Shown: positions 1-9,579 of the stretch, one piece after another
Layout: the number at the start of each line of letters is the position of its first letter
Numbering within the stretch: the first letter of the stretch is position 1
DNA from: Pseudanabaena sp. PCC 6802
GTDB lineage: Bacteria > Cyanobacteriota > Cyanobacteriia > Pseudanabaenales > Pseudanabaenaceae
Reading direction: 5' to 3'
NCBI RefSeq assembly: GCF_000332175.1
Contig: NZ_KB235914.1
Coordinates: forward strand, 4,026,868 to 4,090,867
DNA: 64,000 nucleotides
Position numbers and translations under genes: made by a program
The notes under the pieces: model-generated
The model's input: only the letters and a program-made list of their open reading frames with translations
The model's database searches: none
Told to the model about the DNA's origin: nothing

Positions 1-2
1 TC

Positions 3-554
3 GATCCAATTATTAGTAATAGTTATATTGGCGATCGAGAATCATCGCTTGTACAGACAATATCCGGTATTGCTCAGTGGGATTATAATCCCCTCAATTT
101 CCTACCCTATGTTTTTAGCGCTGCTATTGTTGTACATGAGTTGGATCGGGGCAAGCTTGAAGAAATAACTCCACTATTCCAACTGAAACTATGGAGTTTA
201 TTAACCTTATTTTTAATATTTACTTTGTTAGAGTGGATACTACTTGCAAGTTTAGTTCACTATTCCAGACTGTCGCTTGTTTTTGGTTCTTGGCTCCTCT
301 TGTACCTTGCCTTGCTAACAACTAGGCAAGTCCCTTGTGTTGTTAAACTAATCTCAGACTGTTCTTTGGGACTCTACGCACTTCATTTATTTTTTACACA
401 TATTCTCTTTGCGGAGAATACAAGCTTTCTGCACGCACTTAGCGCTCTAGTCCCCGGTCTAGATATATTAGTCGAGTTCTTACTGGCTTTAATCGGTTCG
501 ATTGCCCTAACACTTCTTCTAAAGAAGATCGAAGGTTTGAAAAATTTTGTTTAA
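3..554 (+). CDS. Acyltransferase-3 family membrane protein, C-terminal part
   Basis: The reading frame is open from the first bases of the window to the stop at 554, so the gene begins upstream; the first possible internal start (TTG at 141) is not its real start. About 183 residues are visible, with four or five hydrophobic segments. The segment SLGLYALHLFF resembles the serine/histidine-containing helix near the C-terminus of acyltransferase-3 (OafA/YrhL-like) proteins, which move acetyl or other acyl groups onto surface sugars across the inner membrane. The hexapeptide acyltransferase and glycosyltransferases downstream fit a polysaccharide decoration role. The catalytic N-terminal half is outside the window, so the family call rests on the C-terminal pattern only. 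Confidence 0.6.
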   Translation, partial: DPIISNSYIGDRESSLVQTISGIAQWDYNPLNFLPYVFSAAIVVHELDRGKLEEITPLFQLKLWSLLTLFLIFTLLEWILLASLVHYSRLSLVFGSWLLLYLALLTTRQVPCVVKLISDCSLGLYALHLFFTHILFAENTSFLHALSALVPGLDILVEFLLALIGSIALTLLLKKIEGLKNFV

Positions 555-633
555 AGTATTAAGTAGTTAAAATTTTAGGGCTTAGGAGTAGTTACTGCGT
601 CACTGCGATTGAATAACTGAAATATTAAATATA

Positions 634-1236
634 ATGAACCCTCGATTAATTCTAAAATCTATAATATGGTGCTATCAAAAGTATAGATTAGGTGCAATTG
701 GACAAAAAACCAATGTGAGTGTTTTTGCCGACTTTCTTGGCGACAGAAAAAAAATATTTTTGGGGCAAGAGATCACAATATGTAAGTATGCCACTTTGGA
801 AGTCGATCCGTCGGATACCGATCGCTCGAAGATTATTATTGGCGATCGCACGCTAATTAGTTCATTTGCAATTCTTCGTACCTATGGCGGCACGATTAAA
901 ATCGGAAGCTCATCTTTTGTGAATTCCTTCTCGGTGCTCTATGGACATGGAGATCTCACAATTGGCAACGGTTGTTTGATCGGGCCGCAAGTAACAATCG
1001 TTCCAGTCAACTATGGTTTTCAAGACCGCAATATCCCGTTTAGGGAACAAATTCCCAGCTTAAAAGGAATTGTAATTGAAGATGATGTATGGATTGGCGC
1101 AGGAGTAACAATTTTAGATGGGTGCATAGTTGGAAAAGGTTCTGTTATTGGCGCGGGAGCAGTAGTAACTAAAAGTGTGGAACCTTACTCAATAGTTGCT
1201 GGCGTTCCAGCCAAGAAAATCGGGAGCCGAGAGTAA
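634..1236 (+). CDS. Hexapeptide-repeat (left-handed beta-helix) O-acyltransferase
   Basis: A 200-residue protein whose residues from about 60 onward are built of imperfect hexapeptide turns (IGDRTLI, IGNGCLIG, IEDDVWIGAGVTI, GSVIGAGAVV), ending in the usual cap VAGVPAKKIG. This is the LbetaH fold of the WbbJ/maltose-acetyltransferase group, which transfers acetyl from acetyl-CoA to a sugar hydroxyl in the cytoplasm. No histidine can be assigned confidently as catalytic. The next gene starts 17 bases after the stop. Together with the upstream acyltransferase it suggests an acylated exopolysaccharide or O-antigen; the acceptor sugar cannot be told from sequence. Confidence 0.82.
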   Translation: MNPRLILKSIIWCYQKYRLGAIGQKTNVSVFADFLGDRKKIFLGQEITICKYATLEVDPSDTDRSKIIIGDRTLISSFAILRTYGGTIKIGSSSFVNSFSVLYGHGDLTIGNGCLIGPQVTIVPVNYGFQDRNIPFREQIPSLKGIVIEDDVWIGAGVTILDGCIVGKGSVIGAGAVVTKSVEPYSIVAGVPAKKIGSRE

Positions 1237-1252
1237 ACAAGATCGGGTGAAG

Positions 1253-4200
1253 ATGAACGGGATAAACGGAAAAGTAATGAATTTAAAGTTAGTGACTTTA
1301 CCACTGGTAAAGCATATTCGCCAGTATCGGATCGATATTGCGATCGCTATAAGTTTGTCGATTGCGATCGCAATTGCCACCTATTTCGGTACCTATGCAA
1401 TTCCTGACCCCATTTTTACCGATTTTTACGCTCAAGATGTCTGGTTCGGCAGCGATATTCCCACTGTGTTTGGGAATATCACTAGTGTAAACAGCGATTT
1501 TGGCCGCAATAACAAGCATCCCCTGTTTCCTCTGCTAGTCTTTCCATTAGTCTTTGCCGTAAGTAAGCTTTTTCACCTCGAGCCGCTCTCAGCAGCGAGA
1601 ATTGTAGCGGTTGGTGTGTCCGTGCTGTGGGTTAGCTCGCTCTATGCTCTATTCAGAGTTATGGGCTGCTATCGACTCGATGCCACTTTATTTAGTCTCG
1701 TAGGTGCAGTCAGTGCGGCAGGAATTTTTTGGCTCGTCATTCCCGAATCGTTTTCCTTTGGCTCTCTAACTATTATCCTGGGCTTAGTATTTGTTGCTTT
1801 AACCCAATTTCGTTCGCTGTCTACTGCTTGGTACGTTGCAGTCAATGTCCTCACGGTTAGCATTACGATCACAAATTGGATGGTTGGGATTCTCGCTACG
1901 TTTGCAAATCATCGCTGGCGCAAAATGCTTCAGATCCTGGCTATTTCTTTACTAGTAGCAACAGGGCTATGGATTTTGCAACGGATTGTCTTTACCAATT
2001 CTGGCTTTCCTTTCCAGCCTGGAACTTTTATTGGGGAAAAGAAATTCATCTCTACTCCTGGTAAGGGTGGCATTCTGGCAGTCATGAGTGCGATCTTTTT
2101 CCAAACTATGGTCATGCCAGCCACCCAGATTGTGGACTTTCCCATTCGCCCCGATTGGATAAAGTTTGATGTTAATACCCTGGCTCCGGCATCGGGAAGT
2201 TGGTGGGGGGCGATCGCCGTGTTTAGCTGGACGGCGTTACTTGGCTTGGGCGTGTGGGGCTTCTTTACGACCAAACAGCAACCTAAACTACGCCTGGTTC
2301 TAGGATTGACCCTCATTGCCCAGGTTCTTATGCATAGCATCTATGGTGTGGAAGAAACATTCCTCTATTCTCTCCACTTCATTCCTCTGTTGCTTACCCT
2401 AGCAGCATTTGGTCTGTTTACTCGCCTTCGTTTACTCAGTCTTCTCCTGGTTGCCACCTTGATCGTTAGTGCCGGGATGAATAACCGATCGCAGTTTAGT
2501 GCGGCTGCCGCTACCCTCTGGGATTACGGTACTCCCCAGCAGCAAGTCAAAGCCCAAATGAAATTGCGATCGTCCGATCCCTGGCCGCGCGGTGCAGGAC
2601 ATGTAGTGTTGGCACAGCCCGGCAGCACTCCAGAGCATAAGGCTTTCCACGAACCAGGTGGTAGTTTTAGCCCACAACCAGGTAGTTTCGGCGTTTCAAT
2701 CTGGGTGGTTGACCCTCAAGGTAATCTCAAAGCCACTAGCGACAGTATTCCTCTCAGCGAAATCCAACAGCAATTCACCGACCTTTCTGCCCAGAACGTT
2801 CCGGGGATCTTAACTAAAACCAAATATTACGAAGCATCTTGGTCGGCACCGCGATTGGGTAATTGGCTGCTTAACCTTAAATCGCTAGCTGGTAATCAAG
2901 ATCGGTTAGTCGTTGCAATCCGCAGCGTTGGACCAGCGGGTGGAGCAATTCCATCCCTTGATTGGGATGGCAATCGCCTCTCAATCGGCGATCGCTGGAT
3001 CGTCAACGATATAACCAAGCAGGCAAAGGTTTATTTAGGTAGCGAAAATACAGCGGGTTGGAGCCGCGAGCAATCCTCCCGTTCTCGCTGGGAAGACCCA
3101 TATGGATGGGGGTACGCTCGCATTGAGCTTAACCCTGGAGAAAGTAGTAACCTTCTGATTAGCGATCGTCGGACTAGTCCAGACACGACATCACCAGTGA
3201 CTGGGGTGACATCCAGTTTAAGCCTGGAATTGCCAGATGTACAATTTACCGATAGCCTAAAGGCTCAGGTCAGCCATCTGATGATGGGGCTTGCAGGTAA
3301 CCGCACGTACCCCAGCGATCCTATTAGTTATCCCCTACCTCGATTCCGCGATGGAGCTTACCAAATGGTGGCTCTAGCTCGAGCTGGAAAAGTTGAGCTT
3401 GCCAAGCAGCTATCTTCCTACTTTGCCGAAAATGATTTCTTCAACGGCAACCTACCAGAAACAGATATCCCAGCCTTGGGGATTTGGGCACTTGAAGAGG
3501 TAGCGATCGCGATCGAGCAACCGGACTACGATCGCTGGCTCTGGCCGCATGTACAACGTAAAGCTAAATTAATCGAGGATATGCTGTCGAGTAATCGACC
3601 AGGCTACCCTGTCTTAATGAACGCCAAATCTCCACTCGCGGAAAATCCCGATCTTGTCAGAGTCGATCTGATAGCGGGTAAGATGGAGAGCGTACCTGGT
3701 GCCATCAGCCTCGACCCTGCTGCCAATGCCATGAGCTATCGCGCCTTGCTCGATGCGGCAGATCTTGCCGATCGCATGAAACAGCCCGATGATGCCAAGC
3801 GCTGGCGATCGCGAGCAGAGCAATTAAAATCTGCGTGGCAAAAAGCCAATCAAACTGGCACTGCCGACCTGACAAATAGTCTCTGGCCGAGTGGAATTGC
3901 GGAAGGCGATCGCGCCACTCTAACCCAGAAATTCCAAGAACGTTGGGAAGCATCCCGAGATGCTACGGGAACTTTTCGCCAAAATCCGCCTTCCATGCAG
4001 GCTCAACTCTCAGAGGCGCATCAATGGTTGTTGCTGGGCAGGCCAGAACGATTATGGGTAAGCCTCAAGTCCGCTTGGCACAATCAGGCATCACCAGGTT
4101 TATATACCTGGTGGGGCGATCCCGATGGGCTGGGAAAAGAGATATTGCCCAAGAGCTTTTCGCAATGGCAGCGCTTGCGGGGATGGAGCGATCGAAGCGA

Positions 4201-4513
4201 TCTGACACCTCATTATTGGACAACAGCAGAGATGTTGCTGCTGCAGCTAGATATGTTGGCTTATGTCGATCGTTCAACGAGTTCGCCGACTTTGATCCTT
4301 GGAGCAGGCATTCTACCAGTATGGCTAAAACAGCCCATAAGTGTCAAAGGTCAATTGGTTGAGGGCAATTTAGTTAATTGGGCTTGGGACGGAAAGCAAG
4401 TGACAGTACAAATTAAAGGTAAACCGATGAAGGTAAAAGCTGGTAATGGGTTTCCTGCCGGGACACAAGTAAAAGTGGAACATTTACCCAAAAAACTTCC
4501 TCAACCAACATGA
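1253..4513 (+). CDS. Giant multipass membrane protein with glucoamylase-like C-terminal domain
   Basis: A protein of about 1086 residues. ATG 1253 is preferred over an earlier TTG at 1196 because that one overlaps the previous gene by 41 bases, and a purine-rich GGTGAAG lies just before 1253. Residues 1-430 are roughly a dozen hydrophobic segments, resembling GT-C type polytopic enzymes. A polar, beta-rich stretch follows, and residues 670-1000 look like an alpha/alpha toroid: LPRFRDGAYQMVALARAG recalls the RDGA motif of GH15/glucoamylase-type domains. A short beta domain closes the protein. I do not recognise a named family. A membrane glycosyltransferase or ligase fused to a polymer-trimming or polymer-binding domain is an inference from layout and neighbourhood. 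Confidence 0.6.
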   Translation: MNGINGKVMNLKLVTLPLVKHIRQYRIDIAIAISLSIAIAIATYFGTYAIPDPIFTDFYAQDVWFGSDIPTVFGNITSVNSDFGRNNKHPLFPLLVFPLVFAVSKLFHLEPLSAARIVAVGVSVLWVSSLYALFRVMGCYRLDATLFSLVGAVSAAGIFWLVIPESFSFGSLTIILGLVFVALTQFRSLSTAWYVAVNVLTVSITITNWMVGILATFANHRWRKMLQILAISLLVATGLWILQRIVFTNSGFPFQPGTFIGEKKFISTPGKGGILAVMSAIFFQTMVMPATQIVDFPIRPDWIKFDVNTLAPASGSWWGAIAVFSWTALLGLGVWGFFTTKQQPKLRLVLGLTLIAQVLMHSIYGVEETFLYSLHFIPLLLTLAAFGLFTRLRLLSLLLVATLIVSAGMNNRSQFSAAAATLWDYGTPQQQVKAQMKLRSSDPWPRGAGHVVLAQPGSTPEHKAFHEPGGSFSPQPGSFGVSIWVVDPQGNLKATSDSIPLSEIQQQFTDLSAQNVPGILTKTKYYEASWSAPRLGNWLLNLKSLAGNQDRLVVAIRSVGPAGGAIPSLDWDGNRLSIGDRWIVNDITKQAKVYLGSENTAGWSREQSSRSRWEDPYGWGYARIELNPGESSNLLISDRRTSPDTTSPVTGVTSSLSLELPDVQFTDSLKAQVSHLMMGLAGNRTYPSDPISYPLPRFRDGAYQMVALARAGKVELAKQLSSYFAENDFFNGNLPETDIPALGIWALEEVAIAIEQPDYDRWLWPHVQRKAKLIEDMLSSNRPGYPVLMNAKSPLAENPDLVRVDLIAGKMESVPGAISLDPAANAMSYRALLDAADLADRMKQPDDAKRWRSRAEQLKSAWQKANQTGTADLTNSLWPSGIAEGDRATLTQKFQERWEASRDATGTFRQNPPSMQAQLSEAHQWLLLGRPERLWVSLKSAWHNQASPGLYTWWGDPDGLGKEILPKSFSQWQRLRGWSDRSDLTPHYWTTAEMLLLQLDMLAYVDRSTSSPTLILGAGILPVWLKQPISVKGQLVEGNLVNWAWDGKQVTVQIKGKPMKVKAGNGFPAGTQVKVEHLPKKLPQPT

Positions 4514-4653
4514 AAACCAAGGTGATTAAGGATCTGTTTGACAAACGCTATCCTCAGAGCCTGCTTGTGCGCTAGCTTGAGAATAGGCCACTGTTGGCTG
4601 CGGCAGGTAAACTGGTTGTAGAGCTTCTGAGCTACTAAAAGATAGACAGATAA

Positions 4654-6000
4654 ATGAGTATTGCATCAAAATCAACATCTAAGTCAAAAGGAAGTGTTAA
4701 CAACGTAAACTTGACCCTACTTGGAGTCGGTACTGCTCTCTTTCCTAGAGTGCTTACCGCACTAAAGATACCTTCTTTAATTAACTTTCTGCACTTTGCC
4801 GCAGTTCCATTCGCCTGTGGGTCGGTATTGCTTAAGTCTCGTATTACAGATCCAAAGCAGCGTGCCATTTCAGAAAATCTTTTATTCAGTTTATTTCTTT
4901 TTTTAATAGTTGTCTTTGCCAGTACTCTCCTAAATGAAGCTGGAATTATTAATGGAGTTTTGGACTACTTATTACTAACAGAACCATTTATTTTGATTCT
5001 CACGATTGTCAGCATTCCCATGACGCCTGAAAGCTACCAACGCTTTCGGGATTGGGTTTTGCAAGCTGCTCTAATCAACATGCTGTTTGCTTATGTCCAG
5101 AAATATGTATTTCGAATGGATAAACTGATTGGTCTTGAAGATAATATTAAGGGAATTTTTATAGGACAGGGGGCAGGACATGTCATTGGTGGTTCTGTAG
5201 CAATGACTTTTGCAGCTTATTACTTTGTCAGTGCGAAGAACAAACCTCTCTGGTTTCGCATTGTCATTCTTTTGGCTTGCCTCAACCAACTTATTATTTC
5301 AGATACTAAACAGGTGTTAATATCATTTGGTTTGGGCTATGTACTCCTGTATTTTCTCAATCTCAAGGATATAGTGAAAGCTCTAACATATTTGATCCTT
5401 GGAGCTGTCTTTTTTAGTATCTTCTACTGGGCTATCTATAATATTGAATATCTATCAAGCTATACAGTTTGGATTAGACCAGAACTCTATGGATCGGATG
5501 GAGAAGCAACCCAATTAAAATTCGCAACTTTTCGCATTGTCCCTCAATATTTTCATTCTCCTCTCAACTGGTGGCTTGGCTTGGGACCCGGTCACACCGT
5601 TGGGCGATTGGGAGGATGGATGTTGGAGACTTACTGGAATTTATTGGCACCCCTAGGAGCCACCATACATCCTGCTAGTAAAGCGATTTGGGTCGCGGTA
5701 AGTAAAAGTTGGTTGGGCGATCAATCCAGCATGTTTTCCCCTCTATTTGGTTGGGCAGGCATCTGGGGAGATTTAGGCCCACTGGGGTTAATAGCCTACT
5801 TTTATATGGCGTTTGTAGTCTGGCGTTTTGTTTGCGTGACCGACATGTCTAAATACCTCATGTTAACGGTATTTGCCTTTGGTCTGATCTTCTCCCAACT
5901 TGAGGAGCCGGGGTATACCCTTTTTGTCGCTAGCATGATTGGGTTAGGCTGGCAGGATAGTAGAATTGCTGAGGAAACCAAGCTTGCACCTAATGTTTAG
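4654..6000 (+). CDS. O-antigen ligase/polymerase-like membrane protein
   Basis: A 448-residue protein with about eleven or twelve hydrophobic stretches and one larger polar loop around residues 260-350 (containing WWLGLGPGHT), the usual outline of Wzy polymerases and WaaL ligases. These proteins share almost no sequence, so the call is by topology, length and position between glycosyltransferase-locus genes. It lies 140 bases after the preceding gene. A role in joining repeat units or attaching the finished polymer in the periplasm is inferred. No other family suggested itself. Confidence 0.5.
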   Translation: MSIASKSTSKSKGSVNNVNLTLLGVGTALFPRVLTALKIPSLINFLHFAAVPFACGSVLLKSRITDPKQRAISENLLFSLFLFLIVVFASTLLNEAGIINGVLDYLLLTEPFILILTIVSIPMTPESYQRFRDWVLQAALINMLFAYVQKYVFRMDKLIGLEDNIKGIFIGQGAGHVIGGSVAMTFAAYYFVSAKNKPLWFRIVILLACLNQLIISDTKQVLISFGLGYVLLYFLNLKDIVKALTYLILGAVFFSIFYWAIYNIEYLSSYTVWIRPELYGSDGEATQLKFATFRIVPQYFHSPLNWWLGLGPGHTVGRLGGWMLETYWNLLAPLGATIHPASKAIWVAVSKSWLGDQSSMFSPLFGWAGIWGDLGPLGLIAYFYMAFVVWRFVCVTDMSKYLMLTVFAFGLIFSQLEEPGYTLFVASMIGLGWQDSRIAEETKLAPNV

Positions 6001-6045
6001 CACTTTTTGACTTCGAGGACTTATTGATAAAACTGGGTTGGTAAT

Positions 6046-6228
6046 TCAGGGTAAGTTAAAAGTGTGAAGGATTCTTAACACAATAGCCGTAATGACAATT
6101 TGCACGATCACCTGAATGGGGGACTGCTCGTTTCCACCTCCTTCGCCCCCTCCTGTTTGAGCCAATGCAGGGTAAGAAATACTCAGAAACAGCATAAACG
6201 CAAGCAAAAATTTGAATCTAGAATACAT
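6046..6228 (-). CDS. Small secreted or membrane-anchored protein
   Basis: A 60-residue protein. ATG 6228 is taken as the start; a TTG three codons upstream is possible. Residues 5-20 form a signal-peptide-like hydrophobic stretch ending in YPALAQ, which looks like a cleavage site. A glycine-rich linker (TGGGEGGGN) and a second hydrophobic segment follow, so the mature peptide could be a single-span membrane peptide. It converges with the O-antigen-ligase-like gene, with only 45 bases between the two stop codons, and stands alone on the minus strand of this locus. The signal-peptide grammar argues for a real gene. No function is suggested by sequence. Confidence 0.45.
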   Translation of the reverse strand: MYSRFKFLLAFMLFLSISYPALAQTGGGEGGGNEQSPIQVIVQIVITAIVLRILHTFNLP

Positions 6229-6395
6229 CAAACTCAAAAGTTATTGATTACTAAACGATGCTAAACCTAATAAGGATGCTGCCATCTAATTCATGATGTG
6301 TCAAGAGTTGAGAATGTGCGATCGATAATTTCAAATGCGAATATTCTATGGGGGTTCAGTTTTGATACAGTTAAAACTAGTAAGGTGGTAAAGGC

Positions 6396-7526
6396 ATGTC
6401 TGAAATCAGTCCCCGCGTTGCTTTTTTTATTGGCTCTTTTGGTGGCGGTGGAATTGAGCGTATTACTGCTCGTCTTGCCCATAATTTTGTGAAGTTAGGC
6501 ATAAAAATTGATTTAATCCTTAATCGGAGCGAAAGCCCTCATCTATGGAGAATGCCAACAGAAACGCGGGTTATCGATCTTAAAACTCCTAATTTATACA
6601 TGAGTTTACCTGGACTAGTTCGATACATAAAACAAGAGCGACCGACTGCTTTACTAGCAGCCGATCATTACTTGAATGAGATTGCCCTGCTGGCAAAACG
6701 CATTTCTGGAGTGCCGTTGCAGTTAGTTGTAGCCGAACACAACCAACTTTCCAAAACAGCTCGAAATGCAACCACATGGAAAGGACGATTAGCTCCCGTG
6801 TTTGCACGGTTGTTGTATCCCTGGGCTGATGGAATAGTAGCTGTTTCTCAAGGAGTTGCCAAAGATCTTGCTAGTACGGCTGCTATACCTTTAGAAAGCA
6901 TTCACACGATCTACAACCCAGTCATTAATTCTGAAATGTTGGCAAATGCAAAAGAGTCCGTAGAACACCCCTGGTTTAAGTCAAAAGAGATACCAGTTAT
7001 CTTAGGTGTTGGCAAGCTGGAACAGCAAAAAGATTTTCCTAACCTGATTCATGCTTTTGCCAGAGTACGTCAACTTAAGCGCGCACGCCTCGTCATCCTG
7101 GGTTGGGGACCAGATCGCCCAGAACTAGAATCACTAATCAAAAAGTTGGATTTGCAAGATGATATAGATCTCCCAGGATATATACAAAATCCTTATGCTT
7201 ACATGGCGCGATCTTCAGTATTCGTACTATCATCAGCTTGGGAGGGGTTGCCCACAGTCTTGATCGAGGCAATGGCGTTAGGTACACCTGTGGTATCTAC
7301 CGATTGCGAGAGTGGCCCCTCTGAGATCCTGGCAAATGGCGAGTATGGCTATTTGACTCCGGTGGGTGACAGTGAAGCTCTTGCAGATTCAATTTTAAAA
7401 GTTCTATCAGGTAATCTAAAGTCAATTGCTCCAAACTGGCTCGACCAATTTGGTCTAGAGGTTGCCACTCAAAGATATCTCGATGTGTTAGGGATTACTA
7501 CCACTTGTCCAGCTATCAATTGCTGA
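6396..7526 (+). CDS. GT4-family glycosyltransferase
   Basis: A 376-residue GT-B fold enzyme. The N-terminus has the GSFGGGGIERITARLA acceptor-side glycine loop seen in GT4 enzymes. The C-terminal half has the nucleotide-sugar region VILGVGKLEQQKDFPNLI and the motif EGLPTVLIEAMALGTPVV, where the first glutamate begins the E-x7-E signature. It retains anomeric configuration and transfers a sugar from an NDP-sugar onto a lipid-linked glycan in the cytoplasm. The most similar gene nearby is the one starting at 10783 (shared opening, EH-N motif and spacing), so one may have arisen by duplication. The sugar cannot be predicted. Confidence 0.85.
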   Translation: MSEISPRVAFFIGSFGGGGIERITARLAHNFVKLGIKIDLILNRSESPHLWRMPTETRVIDLKTPNLYMSLPGLVRYIKQERPTALLAADHYLNEIALLAKRISGVPLQLVVAEHNQLSKTARNATTWKGRLAPVFARLLYPWADGIVAVSQGVAKDLASTAAIPLESIHTIYNPVINSEMLANAKESVEHPWFKSKEIPVILGVGKLEQQKDFPNLIHAFARVRQLKRARLVILGWGPDRPELESLIKKLDLQDDIDLPGYIQNPYAYMARSSVFVLSSAWEGLPTVLIEAMALGTPVVSTDCESGPSEILANGEYGYLTPVGDSEALADSILKVLSGNLKSIAPNWLDQFGLEVATQRYLDVLGITTTCPAINC

Positions 7527-7626
7527 TATTAAAGAACCTTAGACGATATCTCAAATGATGCGTTTATTTTTTCCAATATAAAATATATTGCGCTAAAATT
7601 AAAAATATAGTATCGGAGTTTAGTTT

Positions 7627-8544
7627 ATGTTACTCACAAAACTTTCTATTAGTGAAAAACTCGCTATCAAAGAATACTACGATTCCTACGGTTATGTGAT
7701 TATTGAGAATCTGTTGAGTCAATCTAAAATTGAGGAATTCCTCATCTCTTACGAAATAGTCAAGCACTCAAGTTCCTTTGTATTTTTTAGTCAGGATACG
7801 CATCTTCCGAGCCGACCAAGACTAACTCCAGAAGGTTTCATTGAAAATTCGATGTTAAATCCTGCAAGTTTAAAACTTTGGAAACAGTTTTCGCAATCTG
7901 TGGAAGAATGTCTGGTAGATGAGGGTATCACTACAGCACTTAGCATTCTTTCAGGAGTATCTAAGCATGTAATGATGCAAAATATGTTTTTTGATAAGTC
8001 AACAGGAACAATCGAACATCAAGATCACTACTATCTAGACTCGGATCCACCAGGTAGAATGATAGCTGTTTGGTATGCTTTAGAGGATATCCACAAAGAT
8101 GCTGGTTGCTTTTTTGTGCTACCTGGTAGCCATAAGGGTAAAGTAGTACAGAGAAAGAGTGCATCAAACTTTTCAGATCACGATGCCTTTGTAAAAGAAA
8201 TTGCACATTTGATTAATGAGGGCAAATATGAATATCGCAGTTTTCCCCTAAAAAAAGGGGACGTACTTTTCTGGCACCCATACACCATTCATGGAGCATA
8301 TAACAATCGCGATCCGCGTTTCAGTCGCAAGTCGCTAACTGCTCACTATTATCCAGCTAATTTGAATCCCCTTTATGCAGGTACAATCCCAACCGTTAGA
8401 AAAACATCTAATTCAAACATTTCAATCTTGGGTAGCGAACGAGAATGCTATGTGTCCAATGTCATGCACTACGTAAGATATATAGCAAATTATATAAGAG
8501 GTAGGGGTCCTGATTATGATATGCGCAGGAATAGCTATGAATAA
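7627..8544 (+). CDS. Phytanoyl-CoA dioxygenase (PhyH)-family Fe(II)/2-oxoglutarate oxygenase
   Basis: A 305-residue protein with the iron-binding facial triad in order: H-x-D in EHQDHYYLDSD near residue 135, and the distal histidine in HPYTIHGAY near residue 220. A downstream arginine in RFSRKSLTAHY could bind 2-oxoglutarate. The stretch CFFVLPGSHKG is typical of PhyH proteins. Such enzymes hydroxylate or otherwise oxidise small molecules or lipid- and sugar-linked groups. Inside a polysaccharide locus, modification of a sugar or side chain is the likely use, though the substrate is unknown. Preceded by TCGGAGTTTAGTTT, an acceptable ribosome site. Confidence 0.8.
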   Translation: MLLTKLSISEKLAIKEYYDSYGYVIIENLLSQSKIEEFLISYEIVKHSSSFVFFSQDTHLPSRPRLTPEGFIENSMLNPASLKLWKQFSQSVEECLVDEGITTALSILSGVSKHVMMQNMFFDKSTGTIEHQDHYYLDSDPPGRMIAVWYALEDIHKDAGCFFVLPGSHKGKVVQRKSASNFSDHDAFVKEIAHLINEGKYEYRSFPLKKGDVLFWHPYTIHGAYNNRDPRFSRKSLTAHYYPANLNPLYAGTIPTVRKTSNSNISILGSERECYVSNVMHYVRYIANYIRGRGPDYDMRRNSYE

Positions 8545-8622
8545 ATATGGGAACTACTTTAAACTTGATAGTAATTGAGAGACCTTTAGCAAATAGCTCC
8601 CATAAGTTGAGGTAAGTTTAGT

Positions 8623-9552
8623 GTGAAGTTAGCCATTTTGTTTTGGTTTTATAAAGAGCCAGATATTTGTAAGAATCGTCTGGAACTCCTGCGTCAACAT
8701 AATCCTACAATTCCTATTTATGGTGTTTATGGAGGCGATCCATCTGCTGCGGACCAATACAAACTTCAATTAGATCGATACCTCGACGACTTTTATGCAT
8801 TTACTGAGGATAAGGATTCTCTTTGGAAGTGGCTTCAAGGAGATCTAATGTTAGCACATTGGTATCGAGAGCGTGGTAACCACCTATCTTGGGATACGGT
8901 GGTGGTCATTCAGTGGGATATGCTGGTTTTCGGTGCTATTGACCAACTTTTTGCTATGCTCAAGCCAGATCAGATCTTGCTATCAGGACTTAGACCGATC
9001 GCGGAAGTTGAGAATGACTGGATGTGGGTAACCCCAAAAATTCCAGCTAATAGAAATCAATATATGAAATTTTTAGAGTACGTCGGCAAGAAATATAGCT
9101 ATCGCCAAGATCCCATGGGGTGTATTTTTATTGTTGCATGCATGCCAAGGATTTTTCTGGAGGCTTATTCAAAGATAGAGCAGCCAGAGCTAGGATTTCT
9201 CGAATATAGAATTCCAATATACGCTCAGATATTTGACATTCCCTTTTGCGAGAATCATCCTTTTGAAGCTTGGTGGGTAGATGGCGATCCAAAATTTCAC
9301 GCTCGAAATTCGATTCAGCGAGCTATTAACTTATTGCACCTCAGGTTAAATCCTAATTCACTGAATCCGACTCGCAGTGACATTTCTTTAATCCCGATAT
9401 GCAGGCATTTGAGCCATAAGAAAGGTTCTAGAATTTTCCATCCTTATCAATATCTGTTTCCCCTAAAGAAACAACATTGGCCAGGGGCTTTACTGCGTGA
9501 GTTTAGGAGGGATTTTGATTGGCTAGCCCAGAAATTAGTCGCTCGGAATTAA
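8623..9552 (+). CDS. Uncharacterised protein of the polysaccharide locus, possibly GT-A-like
   Basis: A 309-residue soluble protein starting with GTG; GAGGTAA lies nine bases upstream and decides the start. The opening (KLAILFWFYKEPDICKN), followed by strand-helix alternation and the segment VVVIQWDMLVFG, resembles the first half of small GT-A glycosyltransferases, where an acidic motif at the end of a strand holds metal and nucleotide sugar. No canonical DxD is present, and I do not recognise the family. Its place between a PhyH gene and four GT4 genes, all on one strand, suggests a job in glycan assembly. A conserved companion protein without catalytic activity is also possible. Confidence 0.6.
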   Translation: MKLAILFWFYKEPDICKNRLELLRQHNPTIPIYGVYGGDPSAADQYKLQLDRYLDDFYAFTEDKDSLWKWLQGDLMLAHWYRERGNHLSWDTVVVIQWDMLVFGAIDQLFAMLKPDQILLSGLRPIAEVENDWMWVTPKIPANRNQYMKFLEYVGKKYSYRQDPMGCIFIVACMPRIFLEAYSKIEQPELGFLEYRIPIYAQIFDIPFCENHPFEAWWVDGDPKFHARNSIQRAINLLHLRLNPNSLNPTRSDISLIPICRHLSHKKGSRIFHPYQYLFPLKKQHWPGALLREFRRDFDWLAQKLVARN

Positions 9553-9579
9553 ATTTTGCGAAATTAATTGTTGCGTGAA

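Noticed and set aside
1196-1252. Earlier TTG start of the large membrane protein, overlapping the acyltransferase by 41 bases
   Set aside because: Residues encoded there are the hexapeptide gene read in another frame; ATG 1253 has a ribosome-site-like purine stretch and no overlap.
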